Source of the DNA: Streptomyces sp. DH37
Lineage (GTDB): Bacteria; Actinomycetota; Actinomycetes; Streptomycetales; Streptomycetaceae
Direction of reading: 5' to 3'
DNA length: 64,000 bases
Assembly: GCF_029813835.1 (NCBI RefSeq)
Contig: NZ_JARVKV010000008.1
Location: forward strand, 62,001 to 126,000
In this document: in pieces, positions 48,989 to 56,898 of the stretch
Position numbering within the stretch: position 1 is the first letter of the stretch
Layout of the letters: the number at the start of each line of letters is the position of its first letter
Notes under the pieces: generated by a model
Seen by the model: only the letters and a program-made list of their open reading frames with translations
Database searches by the model: none
Told to the model about the DNA's origin: nothing
Position numbers and translations under genes: made by a program

Positions 48989-49596
48989 GACAGCGAGATT
49001 CCGCCGACCGCGCGGGAGCGCTCCCCCAGGGCGGTCTTCCGGTGCACGGCGAACTCGACCACCTGCCCGGCCATCGCCGTGAGCTGCCGCCGCGCCCGGA
49101 CGTCGGTGCACTCCCCGTCGGGGCCGAAGCGGGACGCCACGTCGTCCAGGGCGATGCCGAGGGGGGTGGGCCAGCCGCGCAGTGCGTGCGCCACGTCCCG
49201 CAGTGCACCGAGCGCGGCGACCGCGCCCTGTGCGCCGTCCGAGACGGCGACGCAGCCGACCGCGCGTCCGCTGAGGTAGGGGCGTTCGTTGTCGCGCAGC
49301 TCCTCCATGTGGTCGATGGCGTTCTTCATCAGCCCGGAGATGCTCCCGTGGTAGGCGGGGGTGGCGAGCACCACGCCGTCCGCCGCGGCGACCGCCTTGA
49401 TCAGCCGCTGCGCCTCCGGACCGCGGTATTCGGCTCTCGGGTCGTAGAGCGGCATCGCCAGTTGCGTGCCGGCGAGCATGTCGACCTCCGCCCCGAGCCG
49501 CTCCGCTTCGGCCAGGGCCACCCGGAGTGCCTTCTCGGCCGTCGAGTCCGCGCGGAGCGATCCACCGACGCCCAACACTCTCGTGATCTGTCGCAT
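48985..49596 (-). CDS. NAD(P)H-dependent FMN reductase
   Basis: The 203-residue flavodoxin-fold protein has GVGGSLRADSTAEKALR (about residues 9-25, phosphate-binding loop) and TPAYHGSISGLMKNAIDHM (about 79-97, flavin loop), the marks of the SsuE/ArsH-like NADPH:FMN reductases. It would supply FMNH2, which fits the three luciferase-like monooxygenases in the cluster. ATG 49596 has only a weak ribosome site (GAGTGA). It is followed with overlap by the chorismate-mutase-like gene. Confidence 0.88.
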   Translation of the reverse strand: MRQITRVLGVGGSLRADSTAEKALRVALAEAERLGAEVDMLAGTQLAMPLYDPRAEYRGPEAQRLIKAVAAADGVVLATPAYHGSISGLMKNAIDHMEELRDNERPYLSGRAVGCVAVSDGAQGAVAALGALRDVAHALRGWPTPLGIALDDVASRFGPDGECTDVRARRQLTAMAGQVVEFAVHRKTALGERSRAVGGISLS

Positions 49597-50204
49597 ATGG
49601 GTTCACTCAATTCGTCGTCCGGGACAAACCAGCTGGGACGCTGCGGTGATGAGACGGTGAGTGAGGTGCTGTCTGCTGTGCCCATGGGGTCGGCCCCTCG
49701 GCCGCCGGGCTTCTCGACGGGGCGCCGGGGGCATCGCGACCGGGGCAGGGGACAGCATAGTTACCTTTCATATTGCTTTTGGAGCCCTCCAGGAACTCGT
49801 GTTCCGAATGGCCGAAATATCAGTGATCGGGACTCGATTCCACGCGTTTGAGCCGTGTTCGGCTCGGGAACTCCGGCCGCGTATCCGGGATCAGACCGGG
49901 CCGTGCTCGTCGAACCGTGCCCGCCGGGCCGGCGGCCTCCGTCCGGTGCCCGAGCGGCCCCTGACGGTGCGACCGAGCCCGGGAAGCCGGCCACCGGCGG
50001 GCTCCGCGCGCCGGACGCGAGGAGCGGTCCACCGCGAACGGCGCCAGCCACCGCGTCGTGGACGGCCCGGCGGTCGTTTCCGCGGAGGACCGGACGCCGC
50101 CCGCTCCCCGGGCTCCCGCCGGCCCGGCGTCCGCGCGGATCCCCTTGTCGGCGGCCTGCCCTACGGTTCCCGTCACTTGATCACTGCGGATGCGGGAGGC
50201 GCAC
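49597..50204. other. 608-bp non-coding boundary region
   Basis: No ORF with coding bias occurs here. An AT-richer patch around 49750-49860, unlike its surroundings, probably contains the promoter of the leftward FMN-reductase gene, with a short dyad GGAAC-TCGT-GTTCC (49792-49805). I take this gap as the right boundary of the nucleoside cluster. Confidence 0.5.
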
Positions 50205-50360
50205 ATGGGGTGGGTGTCGGCCGACGGCTACGAAGTCGCCCTCGACGACGGGAGGGTGGTGTGCCGCAACGCGGCCGGGCGGCGACTGAAGTCCGTACCG
50301 TCCAGGATCGCCGACGACCCGGCGGTGGTGGGGCTGTCGCGGGTGAGCCAGAACCGGTGA
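50205..50360 (+). pseudogene. Truncated 5' remnant of a DUF4132-like gene
   Basis: A GGGAGG and ATG open a 51-codon frame whose first 40 or so residues (GWVSADGYEVALDDGRVVC, then RNAAGRRLKSVPS) resemble the start of DUF4132-type proteins that are normally many hundreds of residues long. After about 50333 the reading becomes the antisense of the methyltransferase-like gene (its RFWLTRD segment) and stops. This marks a recombination junction. The family call is from memory of the motif. Confidence 0.55.
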
Positions 50361-51124
50361 CGCCATCCGGCGTCACCGGCGTCGTGCGTGAACACCACCA
50401 CGCGGCGGGCCACGCGCCGCATCTCGCGCAGCCCGGCGATCGGGTCCCGCCAGTGGTGGAGGGTGCTGAAGGCCATCGCGGCGTCGAAGGACCGGTCCCG
50501 GAAGGGGAGGTTCTCCGCGGCGGCGGCCACGCACGGCGCCGCGCCGGCGGGACGCAGCGCCCGCATGACCGCCGACGGCTCCACCGCCGTGACGTCGCGG
50601 TCGGGGGGTTCGTAGGAGCCGGTGCCGGCCCCGACGTTCAACACCGTCCGCGCGTCCCCGAGCGCTTCCCAGACCTGCGCGGCGATCCGCGGCTCGGTGC
50701 GCCGCGTCGCCGGGTAGGCGGAACCGATGGCGTCGTACAGCTGCGCGCCGAACACTCTCAGCTGCTCCTCCGGTGTCGTCCTGATCCCCATGGCCCGTGC
50801 CTGCAGTTCCCCGTCGATGGCCGTCACCATGGCGGCGGCGCGGTCGCGCTGTTCCAGCAGCAGGCCGCGCAGCCGGCGCAGGCGCGCGACCGCGTCGGTG
50901 GCCGGGTCGTCGACCAGGTCCGCGATCTCGCGCAGCCCGAAGCCCAGCCGCCGGTAGGCCGGCACCTCCCGCAGCCGCTCCACGTCGCCCGCCGAGTAGG
51001 CCCGGTACCCGGCCGCCGTCCGCGCGGACGGCCGTACGAGGCCGATCCCGTCGTAGTGGTGCAGCGTGCGGACGGTCACGCCGGCCAGCCCGGCCACGCG
51101 TCCCACGGTCAGGTGTTCCTCCAC
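50228..51124 (-). CDS. MerR-family regulator fused to a SAM methyltransferase domain (3' end truncated)
   Basis: The 298-residue ORF has an N-terminal MerR HTH (TVGRVAGLAGVTVRTLHHYD, about residues 6-25; Y-RAYS and DVERL following). A TipA-like linker (GIRTTPEEQLRVFG) leads into a class I methyltransferase domain (NVGAGTGSYEP near 165; FDAAMAFSTLHHW near 215). The last 35 residues are read from the antisense of the DUF4132 remnant, so the methyltransferase C-terminus is missing. GTG 51124 is chosen. It may be a broken or new chimeric regulator. Confidence 0.75.
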   Translation of the reverse strand: MEEHLTVGRVAGLAGVTVRTLHHYDGIGLVRPSARTAAGYRAYSAGDVERLREVPAYRRLGFGLREIADLVDDPATDAVARLRRLRGLLLEQRDRAAAMVTAIDGELQARAMGIRTTPEEQLRVFGAQLYDAIGSAYPATRRTEPRIAAQVWEALGDARTVLNVGAGTGSYEPPDRDVTAVEPSAVMRALRPAGAAPCVAAAAENLPFRDRSFDAAMAFSTLHHWRDPIAGLREMRRVARRVVVFTHDAGDAGWRHRFWLTRDSPTTAGSSAILDGTDFSRRPAALRHTTLPSSRATS

Positions 51125-51142
51125 CCCGCCGACGATGCGGCA

Positions 51143-51161
51143 TGACGCCACGTGAGGGTCA
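51143..51161. promoter_or_regulatory. MerR-type operator/promoter
   Basis: TGACGC-CACGTG-AGGGTCA is a near-palindrome of 19 bases just upstream of the MerR-like gene. A leftward -35 (TTGACC, complement of 51157-51162) overlaps its edge, the arrangement expected for an autoregulated MerR promoter. Confidence 0.5.
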
Positions 51162-51367
51162 AGCGCTCCACGCCCGGTGCCGCGCGTGAACCGGCCACAC
51201 CCGGACCCCCACGGGAAACCAGGCGACCCCGCGGCGGACGGGGCCGCCTCCCGTGACGGTCTGGCCGCCCGCGATGAGTTCCGGCGCCGGCGGCGGTCTG
51301 CCCATCCAGACGCGTGTCGGGAAGCGCACCGCGCGGCGGTGCCGCCGGGATGCTGAGGAGCTGAGCC

Positions 51368-51790
51368 GTGTCCGAGGACGAGAAGCGGATCCGGGCCCTG
51401 ATCGAGCAGTGGGCCGCGGCGGTGCACCGGGGCGACATGGGCGGTGTCCTGGCCGATCACGCGGAGGACATCGTGATGTTCGACGTGCCGCCGCCGTACG
51501 AGGGCGTTCGCGGCATCGACGCCTACCGCGAGACGTGGCCGCCCTTCTTCGCCTGGCAGGCGCAGGGCGCCGTCTTCGAGCCCGAGTCCCTCGACGTCAC
51601 CGTCGGCGGCGACGTCGCCTTCGCCCACGCCCTGCTGCGCTGCGGAACCCCGGAGGAGCCGGCCGGGCGGCCGGAGAACCGCCTGCGGCTCACCCTCGGG
51701 CTGCGCAGGGAGCGGGGCCGCTGGATCGTCGCGCACGAGCACCACTCGTTCCCGGACCTCTCCGGCGGGGACGCCGCGCCCGCCGGGTAG
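51368..51790 (+). CDS. SnoaL-like / DUF4440 nuclear-transport-factor-2 fold protein
   Basis: The 140-residue protein has the small alpha/beta cone of the SnoaL/ketosteroid-isomerase group: RIRALIEQWAAAVHRGDMGGVLADHAEDIVMFDVPPPYEG opening (residues 7-46) and a closing HEHHSFP. Such proteins are cyclases, isomerases or binding proteins. GTG 51368 has GAGGAG seven bases upstream. It is divergent from the MerR-like gene, which may control it. Confidence 0.85.
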   Translation: MSEDEKRIRALIEQWAAAVHRGDMGGVLADHAEDIVMFDVPPPYEGVRGIDAYRETWPPFFAWQAQGAVFEPESLDVTVGGDVAFAHALLRCGTPEEPAGRPENRLRLTLGLRRERGRWIVAHEHHSFPDLSGGDAAPAG

Positions 51791-51879
51791 CGGGCACGGG
51801 GCCCGGCCGGACGACCGCGCAGCCGCCGGGCGGCGCGGTCGCCGGGGGTGGACCGTGCGGAACGCGTGCGCCCCGGGAG

Positions 51880-51915
51880 CCGGTAGGCCGGGACCGGTCC
51901 GCCCCGGCCTACCGG
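51880..51915. terminator. Bidirectional hairpin between SnoaL-like and SDR genes
   Basis: Thirteen-base perfect arms (51880-51892 and 51903-51915) with a 10-base loop; the SDR stop codon at 51909 lies within the right arm. Confidence 0.75.
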
Positions 51916-52880
51916 GGTGAACCGCCCGTCGCGCCGTCCGGGAACGCGCCGTCCGTCCTGGCGGCGTGCTCCGCGGTGAACCGCTCGACGGCCTCCCAGA
52001 GCTCGCCCTCACGCCGCTCGTCGTAGGACTCCTCCGACGAGCGGTCCGCGCGGCCGCGGTCCACGTAGGAGCCGGTCGGCGCCCGGGTCGCGCCGAGGAC
52101 GACGTCGGCGAGGAAGCGACCGGCGGCGTTGCGGCCGGTGGCGAACGGCGTGAGGGCCGTCACCGGCAGGATGTACCGCATCGCGAACCGGGAGGCGGGT
52201 CCCGCGTTGCGGGCGAGACCGGTGCCGGGGACGAAGCCCGGGTTGTAGGCGACGGCGTCGATCCCGGCCGGCAGCCGGCGCGCGTACTCGTGCACCAGGT
52301 GGATCACGGCCAGTTTGCTGGTCGAGTACGCGGTACGCCCGGCCGCCGCGCTCCCGGGCCGGGGGAAGGCGCCGGTACGGGCGAGGAGGTCCGGGGACTT
52401 CCAGACCGGGCCGGGCACCATGCCCAGGTTGTGCCTGAAGTCACCGAAGTGGGTGTCGCTGGTGGTGATCACGATCCGGGCGGGAGCGGCGAAGCGGTCC
52501 TGGAGCATGCGCACGAACAGGTGGTTGGCGAGCACGTTGACCGTGAAGGTGGATTCGAAACCGTCGGGCCCCTCGGTCAGCGCGTCCGTGTACTGCGCGC
52601 CCGCGTTGCCCACGAAACCGCGCAGCGGCGGCAGCTCACCGCTGTCGAGCCGGTCGCGTATCCCGGTGGCGGCCGAGCGCACGCTCTCCAGCGAACCGAG
52701 GTCCGCCGGGACGTACGAGACCGTGGGCCCGCCCGCGGCGAGTTCCGCGGCGAGCCGCGCGCCCGAGGACCCGCGGGCGACGACGAGGAGGTGCGTGTCC
52801 GGTGACCGCCGCAGGATGTGCTCTGCGGCGATGCGGCCGATGCCGCGGCTCGCGCCGGTCATCACGATGGTGTGCTGCAT
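51909..52880 (-). CDS. Short-chain dehydrogenase/reductase (protochlorophyllide-reductase-like)
   Basis: This 323-residue SDR has TGASRGIG (about residues 8-15), NAGAQ near 93, and a YSTSK catalytic motif near 200, with the longer loops of the retinol-dehydrogenase/POR-like branch. It reduces or oxidises an unknown carbonyl. ATG 52880 has GGAGGAG. It is divergent from an MmyB-type regulator, a pairing common in actinomycetes in which the regulator represses the SDR. Confidence 0.88.
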   Translation of the reverse strand: MQHTIVMTGASRGIGRIAAEHILRRSPDTHLLVVARGSSGARLAAELAAGGPTVSYVPADLGSLESVRSAATGIRDRLDSGELPPLRGFVGNAGAQYTDALTEGPDGFESTFTVNVLANHLFVRMLQDRFAAPARIVITTSDTHFGDFRHNLGMVPGPVWKSPDLLARTGAFPRPGSAAAGRTAYSTSKLAVIHLVHEYARRLPAGIDAVAYNPGFVPGTGLARNAGPASRFAMRYILPVTALTPFATGRNAAGRFLADVVLGATRAPTGSYVDRGRADRSSEESYDERREGELWEAVERFTAEHAARTDGAFPDGATGGSPR

Positions 52881-53028
52881 GGGAGGCTCCTCCACCCGTC
52901 GGCCGATGGCGCCCGGCGTGGACGCGTCCCCACGTTCGCCGCTCCCGCCGGCGCAGACCAGTGCCGTCCCCGTGCCCAGGACCGGCAGTACCCGGGCTCG
53001 TCCGGCGCCGCACGGCGAGAATGGGCCC

Positions 53029-53892
53029 ATGGCCTCCTCCCGCCCTCCGTTCGCCGCGCTCCTGCGGGCCTGGCGCGACCGCCTCTCCCCGGCCGACGCC
53101 GGCTTCACCGTGACGGCCGGCCGCAGGGCCCCGGGGCTGCGCCGCGAGGAGCTCGCGCAGTCGGCCGGGCTCTCCGTCGACTACGTCCTGCGTCTGGAGC
53201 AGGGACGCGCGAGGAACCCCTCGGCCCAGGTGGTCGGCGCCCTCGCCCGTGCCCTTCAGCTCTCCCGGACCGAGCGTGACCGGTTGTACCGGAGTGCCGG
53301 GCTCCTGCCGCCGCGGGACGGAACGGTCAACACACACGTGCCCCCGGGCGTCCAGCGGCTCGCCGCGCGCCTCGACGACGTTCCGATCGGGGTGTTCGCC
53401 GCCGACTGGACCCTGGTGTGGTGGAACGCCGCATGGCGTGCCCTGCACGGCGACCCCGCCACGCTCCCGGCCGCCGAGCGGAACCTCGCGCGCGCCGTCT
53501 TCGGCGACGGCGCCGCTCACGCCGCGATGTTCCCCGTCCGCTCCGAGCGCGGCGAGGACGCCTTCGCGGCGTCGGTCGTCGCCGACCTCAAGGACGCCGT
53601 GTCCCGCTATCCCTCGGACGCCCGGCTCGACCGGCTCGTGCGCGACCTGCGGGACGCGTCCGCCGTCTTCGCCCGCCACTGGGCCACCGCGACCGCGACC
53701 CCGCACACCACCGACCGGAAGACGATCCGGCATCCGGAGGTCGGCGACGTCCTGCTCGACTGCGACGTCCTCGTCGTTCCGGGCGCGGACCTGCGCATGG
53801 TCACCTACACGGCGGCGGCCGGAAGCAGCGGTGCGGGGAAGCTCGACCTCCTGCGGGCCACCGGTGGCCGCACCGCCGACGCGCTCCCCTGA
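53029..53892 (+). CDS. XRE regulator with MmyB-like ligand-binding domain
   Basis: The 287-residue regulator has an N-terminal HTH (LRAWRDRLSP and LRREELAQSAGLSVDYVLRLEQGR, about residues 12-65) and a C-terminal PAS-like MmyB domain (about 105-280; GVFAADWTLVWWNAAWRAL near 122). The family often senses fatty acids or hydrophobic ligands and controls the adjacent, divergent SDR. The ATG at 53029 is used; an ATG eight bases upstream is out of frame. Confidence 0.88.
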   Translation: MASSRPPFAALLRAWRDRLSPADAGFTVTAGRRAPGLRREELAQSAGLSVDYVLRLEQGRARNPSAQVVGALARALQLSRTERDRLYRSAGLLPPRDGTVNTHVPPGVQRLAARLDDVPIGVFAADWTLVWWNAAWRALHGDPATLPAAERNLARAVFGDGAAHAAMFPVRSERGEDAFAASVVADLKDAVSRYPSDARLDRLVRDLRDASAVFARHWATATATPHTTDRKTIRHPEVGDVLLDCDVLVVPGADLRMVTYTAAAGSSGAGKLDLLRATGGRTADALP

Positions 53893-54060
53893 CGCCGCCC
53901 CGGCCCGCCGCCGGCAGGAGACCGGTCCGGAACCCGCGGCAGCTCCGTCACGCCCGCGACCCGCTCGTGCGTCCGGGAGCACCGTTGCGTCGGCCGCGGA
54001 CCTGTTCGGCGTCCCCGGGGGCCGTGGCGCCAGGGGTCCGGCGGGCCGTGGGGGCGCGGC

Positions 54061-54864
54061 TCAGCTCGAGGCCGGGGTGAGCACCACGAAGTCCGCGTTG
54101 GAGGGGTCGAGGCAGACGGCCATCCGGCCGACGCCCTCCGCGTCCTCCGGGCCCATCTGCACGCTGCCGCCGTTCTCGGTGACCTCGGCGATCACGGCGT
54201 CGCAGTCGACGACGTCGAAGACCGGGTGCCAGTAGGGCCGCCCGTCCGCCAGGGCGAGGTCCTCGGTGCGCAGTTCCATGATGCCGCCCTGCGTGCGCTC
54301 CTCGGACAGCCCGGCGGGCGTGACGAGGGAGTACGTGCCCGCGCCGCCCGGCAGCTCCATGTCGCTGAACTGCCAGCCGAGGACACCCCCGTAGAACTCC
54401 TTCGCCGCCGCGGCGTCGCTCGTGTACAGCTCGGTCCAGGACAGCGAGCCCGGCCGGTCCACCAGTTCGAGGCCCATGTCCTTCCCCGGCTGCCAGACGG
54501 CGAACTGGCCACCCAGCGGGTCGCTGTACTGCGCCATCCGGCCCCAGTCCCCGAGGCCCGTCGGCGCCACGCGCACGGTGCCGCCCGCGCGCTCGACGGC
54601 CTGGGTCGTGGCGTCCGCGTCGGTGACGCGGTAGTAGATCATCCAGGCCGAGCGCGCGCCCTCCTCGGTGAGCTTGCCGAGTCCGGCGACGGTCCTGCCG
54701 TCCTTCCGGAACATCCCGCCTTCCATGTCCTCCCCCTCCCCCTCCCCCATGGGCTCGTAGTCCCAGCCGAGCACCGCGCCGTAGAAGGCCGCGGTGGCCC
54801 GGACGTCGGGGGCACCGAGGTCGAGCCAGCAGGGGGAGCCGGGGACGAAGTCAGTGGTGATCAC
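54061..54864 (-). CDS. Two-domain VOC (glyoxalase/bleomycin-resistance) protein
   Basis: The 267-residue protein holds two VOC modules (about residues 5-125 and 135-262), each with the ELYTSDAAAAKEFYGGVLGW-like opening (first one: DLGAPDVRATAAFYGAVLGW). Members bind metals and small toxic or antibiotic molecules, or act as lyases. GTG 54864 has AAAGGGA. It converges on the MmyB regulator. Function is unknown; a resistance or detoxification role is possible. Confidence 0.88.
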   Translation of the reverse strand: MITTDFVPGSPCWLDLGAPDVRATAAFYGAVLGWDYEPMGEGEGEDMEGGMFRKDGRTVAGLGKLTEEGARSAWMIYYRVTDADATTQAVERAGGTVRVAPTGLGDWGRMAQYSDPLGGQFAVWQPGKDMGLELVDRPGSLSWTELYTSDAAAAKEFYGGVLGWQFSDMELPGGAGTYSLVTPAGLSEERTQGGIMELRTEDLALADGRPYWHPVFDVVDCDAVIAEVTENGGSVQMGPEDAEGVGRMAVCLDPSNADFVVLTPASS

Positions 54865-55287
54865 GGCGATTCCCTTTCGCAGGTCCTGTGGCCTCAGCGT
54901 GGCACCCGGTGCTCACGCCCGCCCGTCGGCCCGGTCGTTCGGGTGCCGGGGACGCGCTCCCCGGCACCCGGGCCGTCTCCGCTCCGACTTCCGGCGCTCA
55001 CCGGACGCCGGACGCCGGACGCCGGACGGCGGACGGCGGACGGCGGACGGCGGCGGTCCCGGAGCCGCTCGCGCCGTCCCCGCGGCCAAGGGGTGGCGCA
55101 CGGCCCGTCGGGCCCGCGCCGGGAGGAGTGCCCGCGGCGGATCCGCTCGCGCGCTGCGTGGACGTGCGGCGTGGACGCGCGGCGGGGTGGTCTCGCCGGC
55201 CGGTGCGGGACACGGCGTCGGTGACACGGATCCGCGGCCGTGAAACCGGGGTGCCCCGGCGGGCGTCGGTCGGGTAGCGTGCGGGCC
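54865..55287. other. Intergenic region with a heptamer tandem repeat
   Basis: This 423-base gap between the leftward VOC gene and the rightward leader peptide has no credible gene. It contains the repeat at 55002-55050 and, at its right end, a probable -10 element (TAGCGT, 55275-55280) seven bases before the leader ATG. Confidence 0.6.
55002..55050. repeat. Seven tandem 7-bp units (CGGACGC / CGGACGG)
   Basis: Three CGGACGC units are followed by four CGGACGG units in exact register, ending in CGGCGG. The unit length of 7 bases would shift any reading frame, and no gene crosses it. Confidence 0.9.
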
Positions 55288-55353
55288 ATGTCGAGTCCTG
55301 AGTCGGACAGGGTGGGGGCTTTCGGTCACGCCGTCAGCCCCCTGAACCACTGA
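55288..55353 (+). CDS. 21-residue leader peptide of the chloramphenicol-efflux-type gene
   Basis: A short ORF (starts MSSPESDRVG, ends VSPLNH) lies 115 bases before the MFS gene. A TAGCGT hexamer seven bases upstream of its ATG suggests a leaderless transcript. Translated leaders of this size precede chloramphenicol-resistance genes of the Cml/Cmx group, where ribosome stalling frees the downstream ribosome site. The peptide itself probably has no other function. Confidence 0.7.
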   Translation: MSSPESDRVGAFGHAVSPLNH

Positions 55354-55368
55354 GCTCGTAGCCCCGCC

Positions 55369-55461
55369 GTCCCGCCGCGTTGCGCGGTGGGACGCGTGTG
55401 CCCTCCGGGGGCCGGCCGCGGTGACGAGATGACCTCTCTCGTACTTCTCCTCACCCCGGAG
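55369..55461 (+). promoter_or_regulatory. Translational attenuator: hairpin and sequestered Shine-Dalgarno
   Basis: A strong hairpin (11-base arms 55369-55379 and 55383-55393, one G-U pair) follows the leader peptide. Further on CTCCGGGG (55403-55410) is perfectly complementary to CCCCGGAG (55454-55461), which contains the GGAG ribosome site of the MFS gene. Pairing would keep the gene silent until a stalled ribosome changes the fold. The leader's GCCCCC (55337-55342) could compete by pairing with GGGGGC (55407-55412). Confidence 0.65.
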
Positions 55462-55468
55462 CCACTCG

Positions 55469-56689
55469 ATGCCTCTTCCGCTGTACCTGCTCGCCCTGGC
55501 GGTCTTCGCCATGGGCACCTCGGAGTTCATGCTCGCCGGCCTCCTGCCGGACATCGCCTCGGACCTCGACGTCACGGTCGGGGCGGCGGGCACGCTCACC
55601 TCGGCCTTCGCGGTCGGCATGGTCGTCGGCGCCCCCCTGGTGGCCGCGCTGGCCCGCACCTGGCCCCGGCGTTCCGGCCTTCTCGGGTTCGTCCTCGCCT
55701 TCGCGGCGGCCCACGTCGTGGGCGCCGTCACCTCCAGCTTTCCGGTCCTGCTCGCCACCCGGGTGGTGGCCGCGCTCGCGAACGCGGGGTTCCTGGCCGT
55801 CGCCCTGACGGCTGCCGCCGCGCTGGTCCCGCCCGGCAGGAAGGGGCGTGCGCTGGCCGTGCTGCTGTCCGGCACCACGCTGGCCACGATCGCCGGTGTC
55901 CCCGGCGGGTCGGTGCTCGGCACGCTGCTCGGCTGGCGGGCCGCGTTCTGGGCCGTCGCCGTTCTCTGCCTGCCCGCGGCCCTCGGCGTCCTGAAGGGGG
56001 TCCCGGCGGGACGTGTGACGGAGGAGGCGGCGCAGGAGGGCGGCAGGCCGGCCCTGCGGGCGGAGCTCGCCCAGCTCACCAGGGGGCCGCTGGTGCTGGT
56101 GATGCTGCTCGGCGCGCTGGTGAACGCGGCGACGTTCGGGAGCTTCACCTTCCTCGCCCCCGTGGTGACCGGCCCCGCCGGGCTGGGCGAGTGGTGGGTC
56201 TCCGTCGCCCTGGTGCTCTTCGGCGCCGGTTCCCTCGCCGGGGTCACCGTCGCCGGCCGGCTGTCCGACCGGCGTCCCGGCCTGGTCATCGCGGTCGGCG
56301 GCCCGCTGCTGCTGATCGGCTGGCCCGCCCTGGCGCTGCTGGCCGACGAGCCGGCCGCCCTGCTCACCCTGGTGTTCGTGCAGGGCGCGCTGTCGTTCGC
56401 GCTGGGCGGCACGCTGATCACACGGGTTCTCTACGAGGCCGCAGGAGCCCCCACCATGGCCGGCTCGTACGCGACCGCCGCGCTCAACGCCGGCGCCGTC
56501 GTCGGACCCCTCGTCGCCGCGGCCGCTCTCACCACCGCGGCCGGGGACCTCGGCCCGCTGTGGACCAGCGGGCTCCTGGTCGCGGTCGCCCTGCTCGTCG
56601 CACTCCCCTTCCGCACCGTGGTCGCGGCCGGCCGCGACCGCGGCCGGCCCGGGCCCGCCCCCGCCGTACCGGCCGACCGGAGCCGGTGA
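55469..56689 (+). CDS. Cml/CmlR-type MFS efflux protein (chloramphenicol resistance family)
   Basis: The 406-residue protein has twelve predicted membrane helices and the AraJ/Cml-type opening LYLLALAVFAMGTSEFMLAGLLP (about residues 4-26). A DISxR-like loop and GxLxG motifs follow, with a hydrophilic centre near residue 190 and a variable Pro/Arg-rich tail. It closely resembles the Streptomyces chloramphenicol exporters. ATG 55469 has GGAG seven bases away. The leader peptide and ribosome-site-sequestering pairing upstream support drug-inducible translation. Drug specificity is inferred, not proven. Confidence 0.85.
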   Translation: MPLPLYLLALAVFAMGTSEFMLAGLLPDIASDLDVTVGAAGTLTSAFAVGMVVGAPLVAALARTWPRRSGLLGFVLAFAAAHVVGAVTSSFPVLLATRVVAALANAGFLAVALTAAAALVPPGRKGRALAVLLSGTTLATIAGVPGGSVLGTLLGWRAAFWAVAVLCLPAALGVLKGVPAGRVTEEAAQEGGRPALRAELAQLTRGPLVLVMLLGALVNAATFGSFTFLAPVVTGPAGLGEWWVSVALVLFGAGSLAGVTVAGRLSDRRPGLVIAVGGPLLLIGWPALALLADEPAALLTLVFVQGALSFALGGTLITRVLYEAAGAPTMAGSYATAALNAGAVVGPLVAAAALTTAAGDLGPLWTSGLLVAVALLVALPFRTVVAAGRDRGRPGPAPAVPADRSR

Positions 56690-56851
56690 TCCGGGCGGTC
56701 AGGGCCGGTACGGGCGCCGGGGCGGCCCGGGGACCGATCGCGGCCGGCGGGTGCGGGGACCTCTCCGGGGGCGACGGCACCCGCCCGCTGCGGCCGACGG
56801 GGGCGGAGGCGGCATTCCGGTTGCGGCCCTCGGCGCCGACGCGTGGCCAAC

Positions 56852-56876
56852 CCCATGTTTACACCATTAACATGGG
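56852..56876. promoter_or_regulatory. Probable TetR operator
   Basis: Perfect 8-base arms CCCATGTT (56852-56859) and AACATGGG (56869-56876) with a 9-base AT-rich spacer lie about 22 bases upstream of the TetR start. The size and position are typical of TetR autoregulation. Confidence 0.7.
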
Positions 56877-56898
56877 CCCGGGAAGGCGCTGTTGATCG

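Noticed and set aside
10022..49596. A plain formycin or pyrazofurin cluster
   Set aside because: No N-hydroxylase, hydrazine-forming or other N-N-bond enzyme was recognised, and the anthranilate/CoA enzymes are not part of the pathways as I know them.
49401..49685. Possible small peptide (starts MGTADSTS) upstream of the FMN reductase
   Set aside because: The frame has no stop before running into the reductase in another frame, and codon bias is poor.
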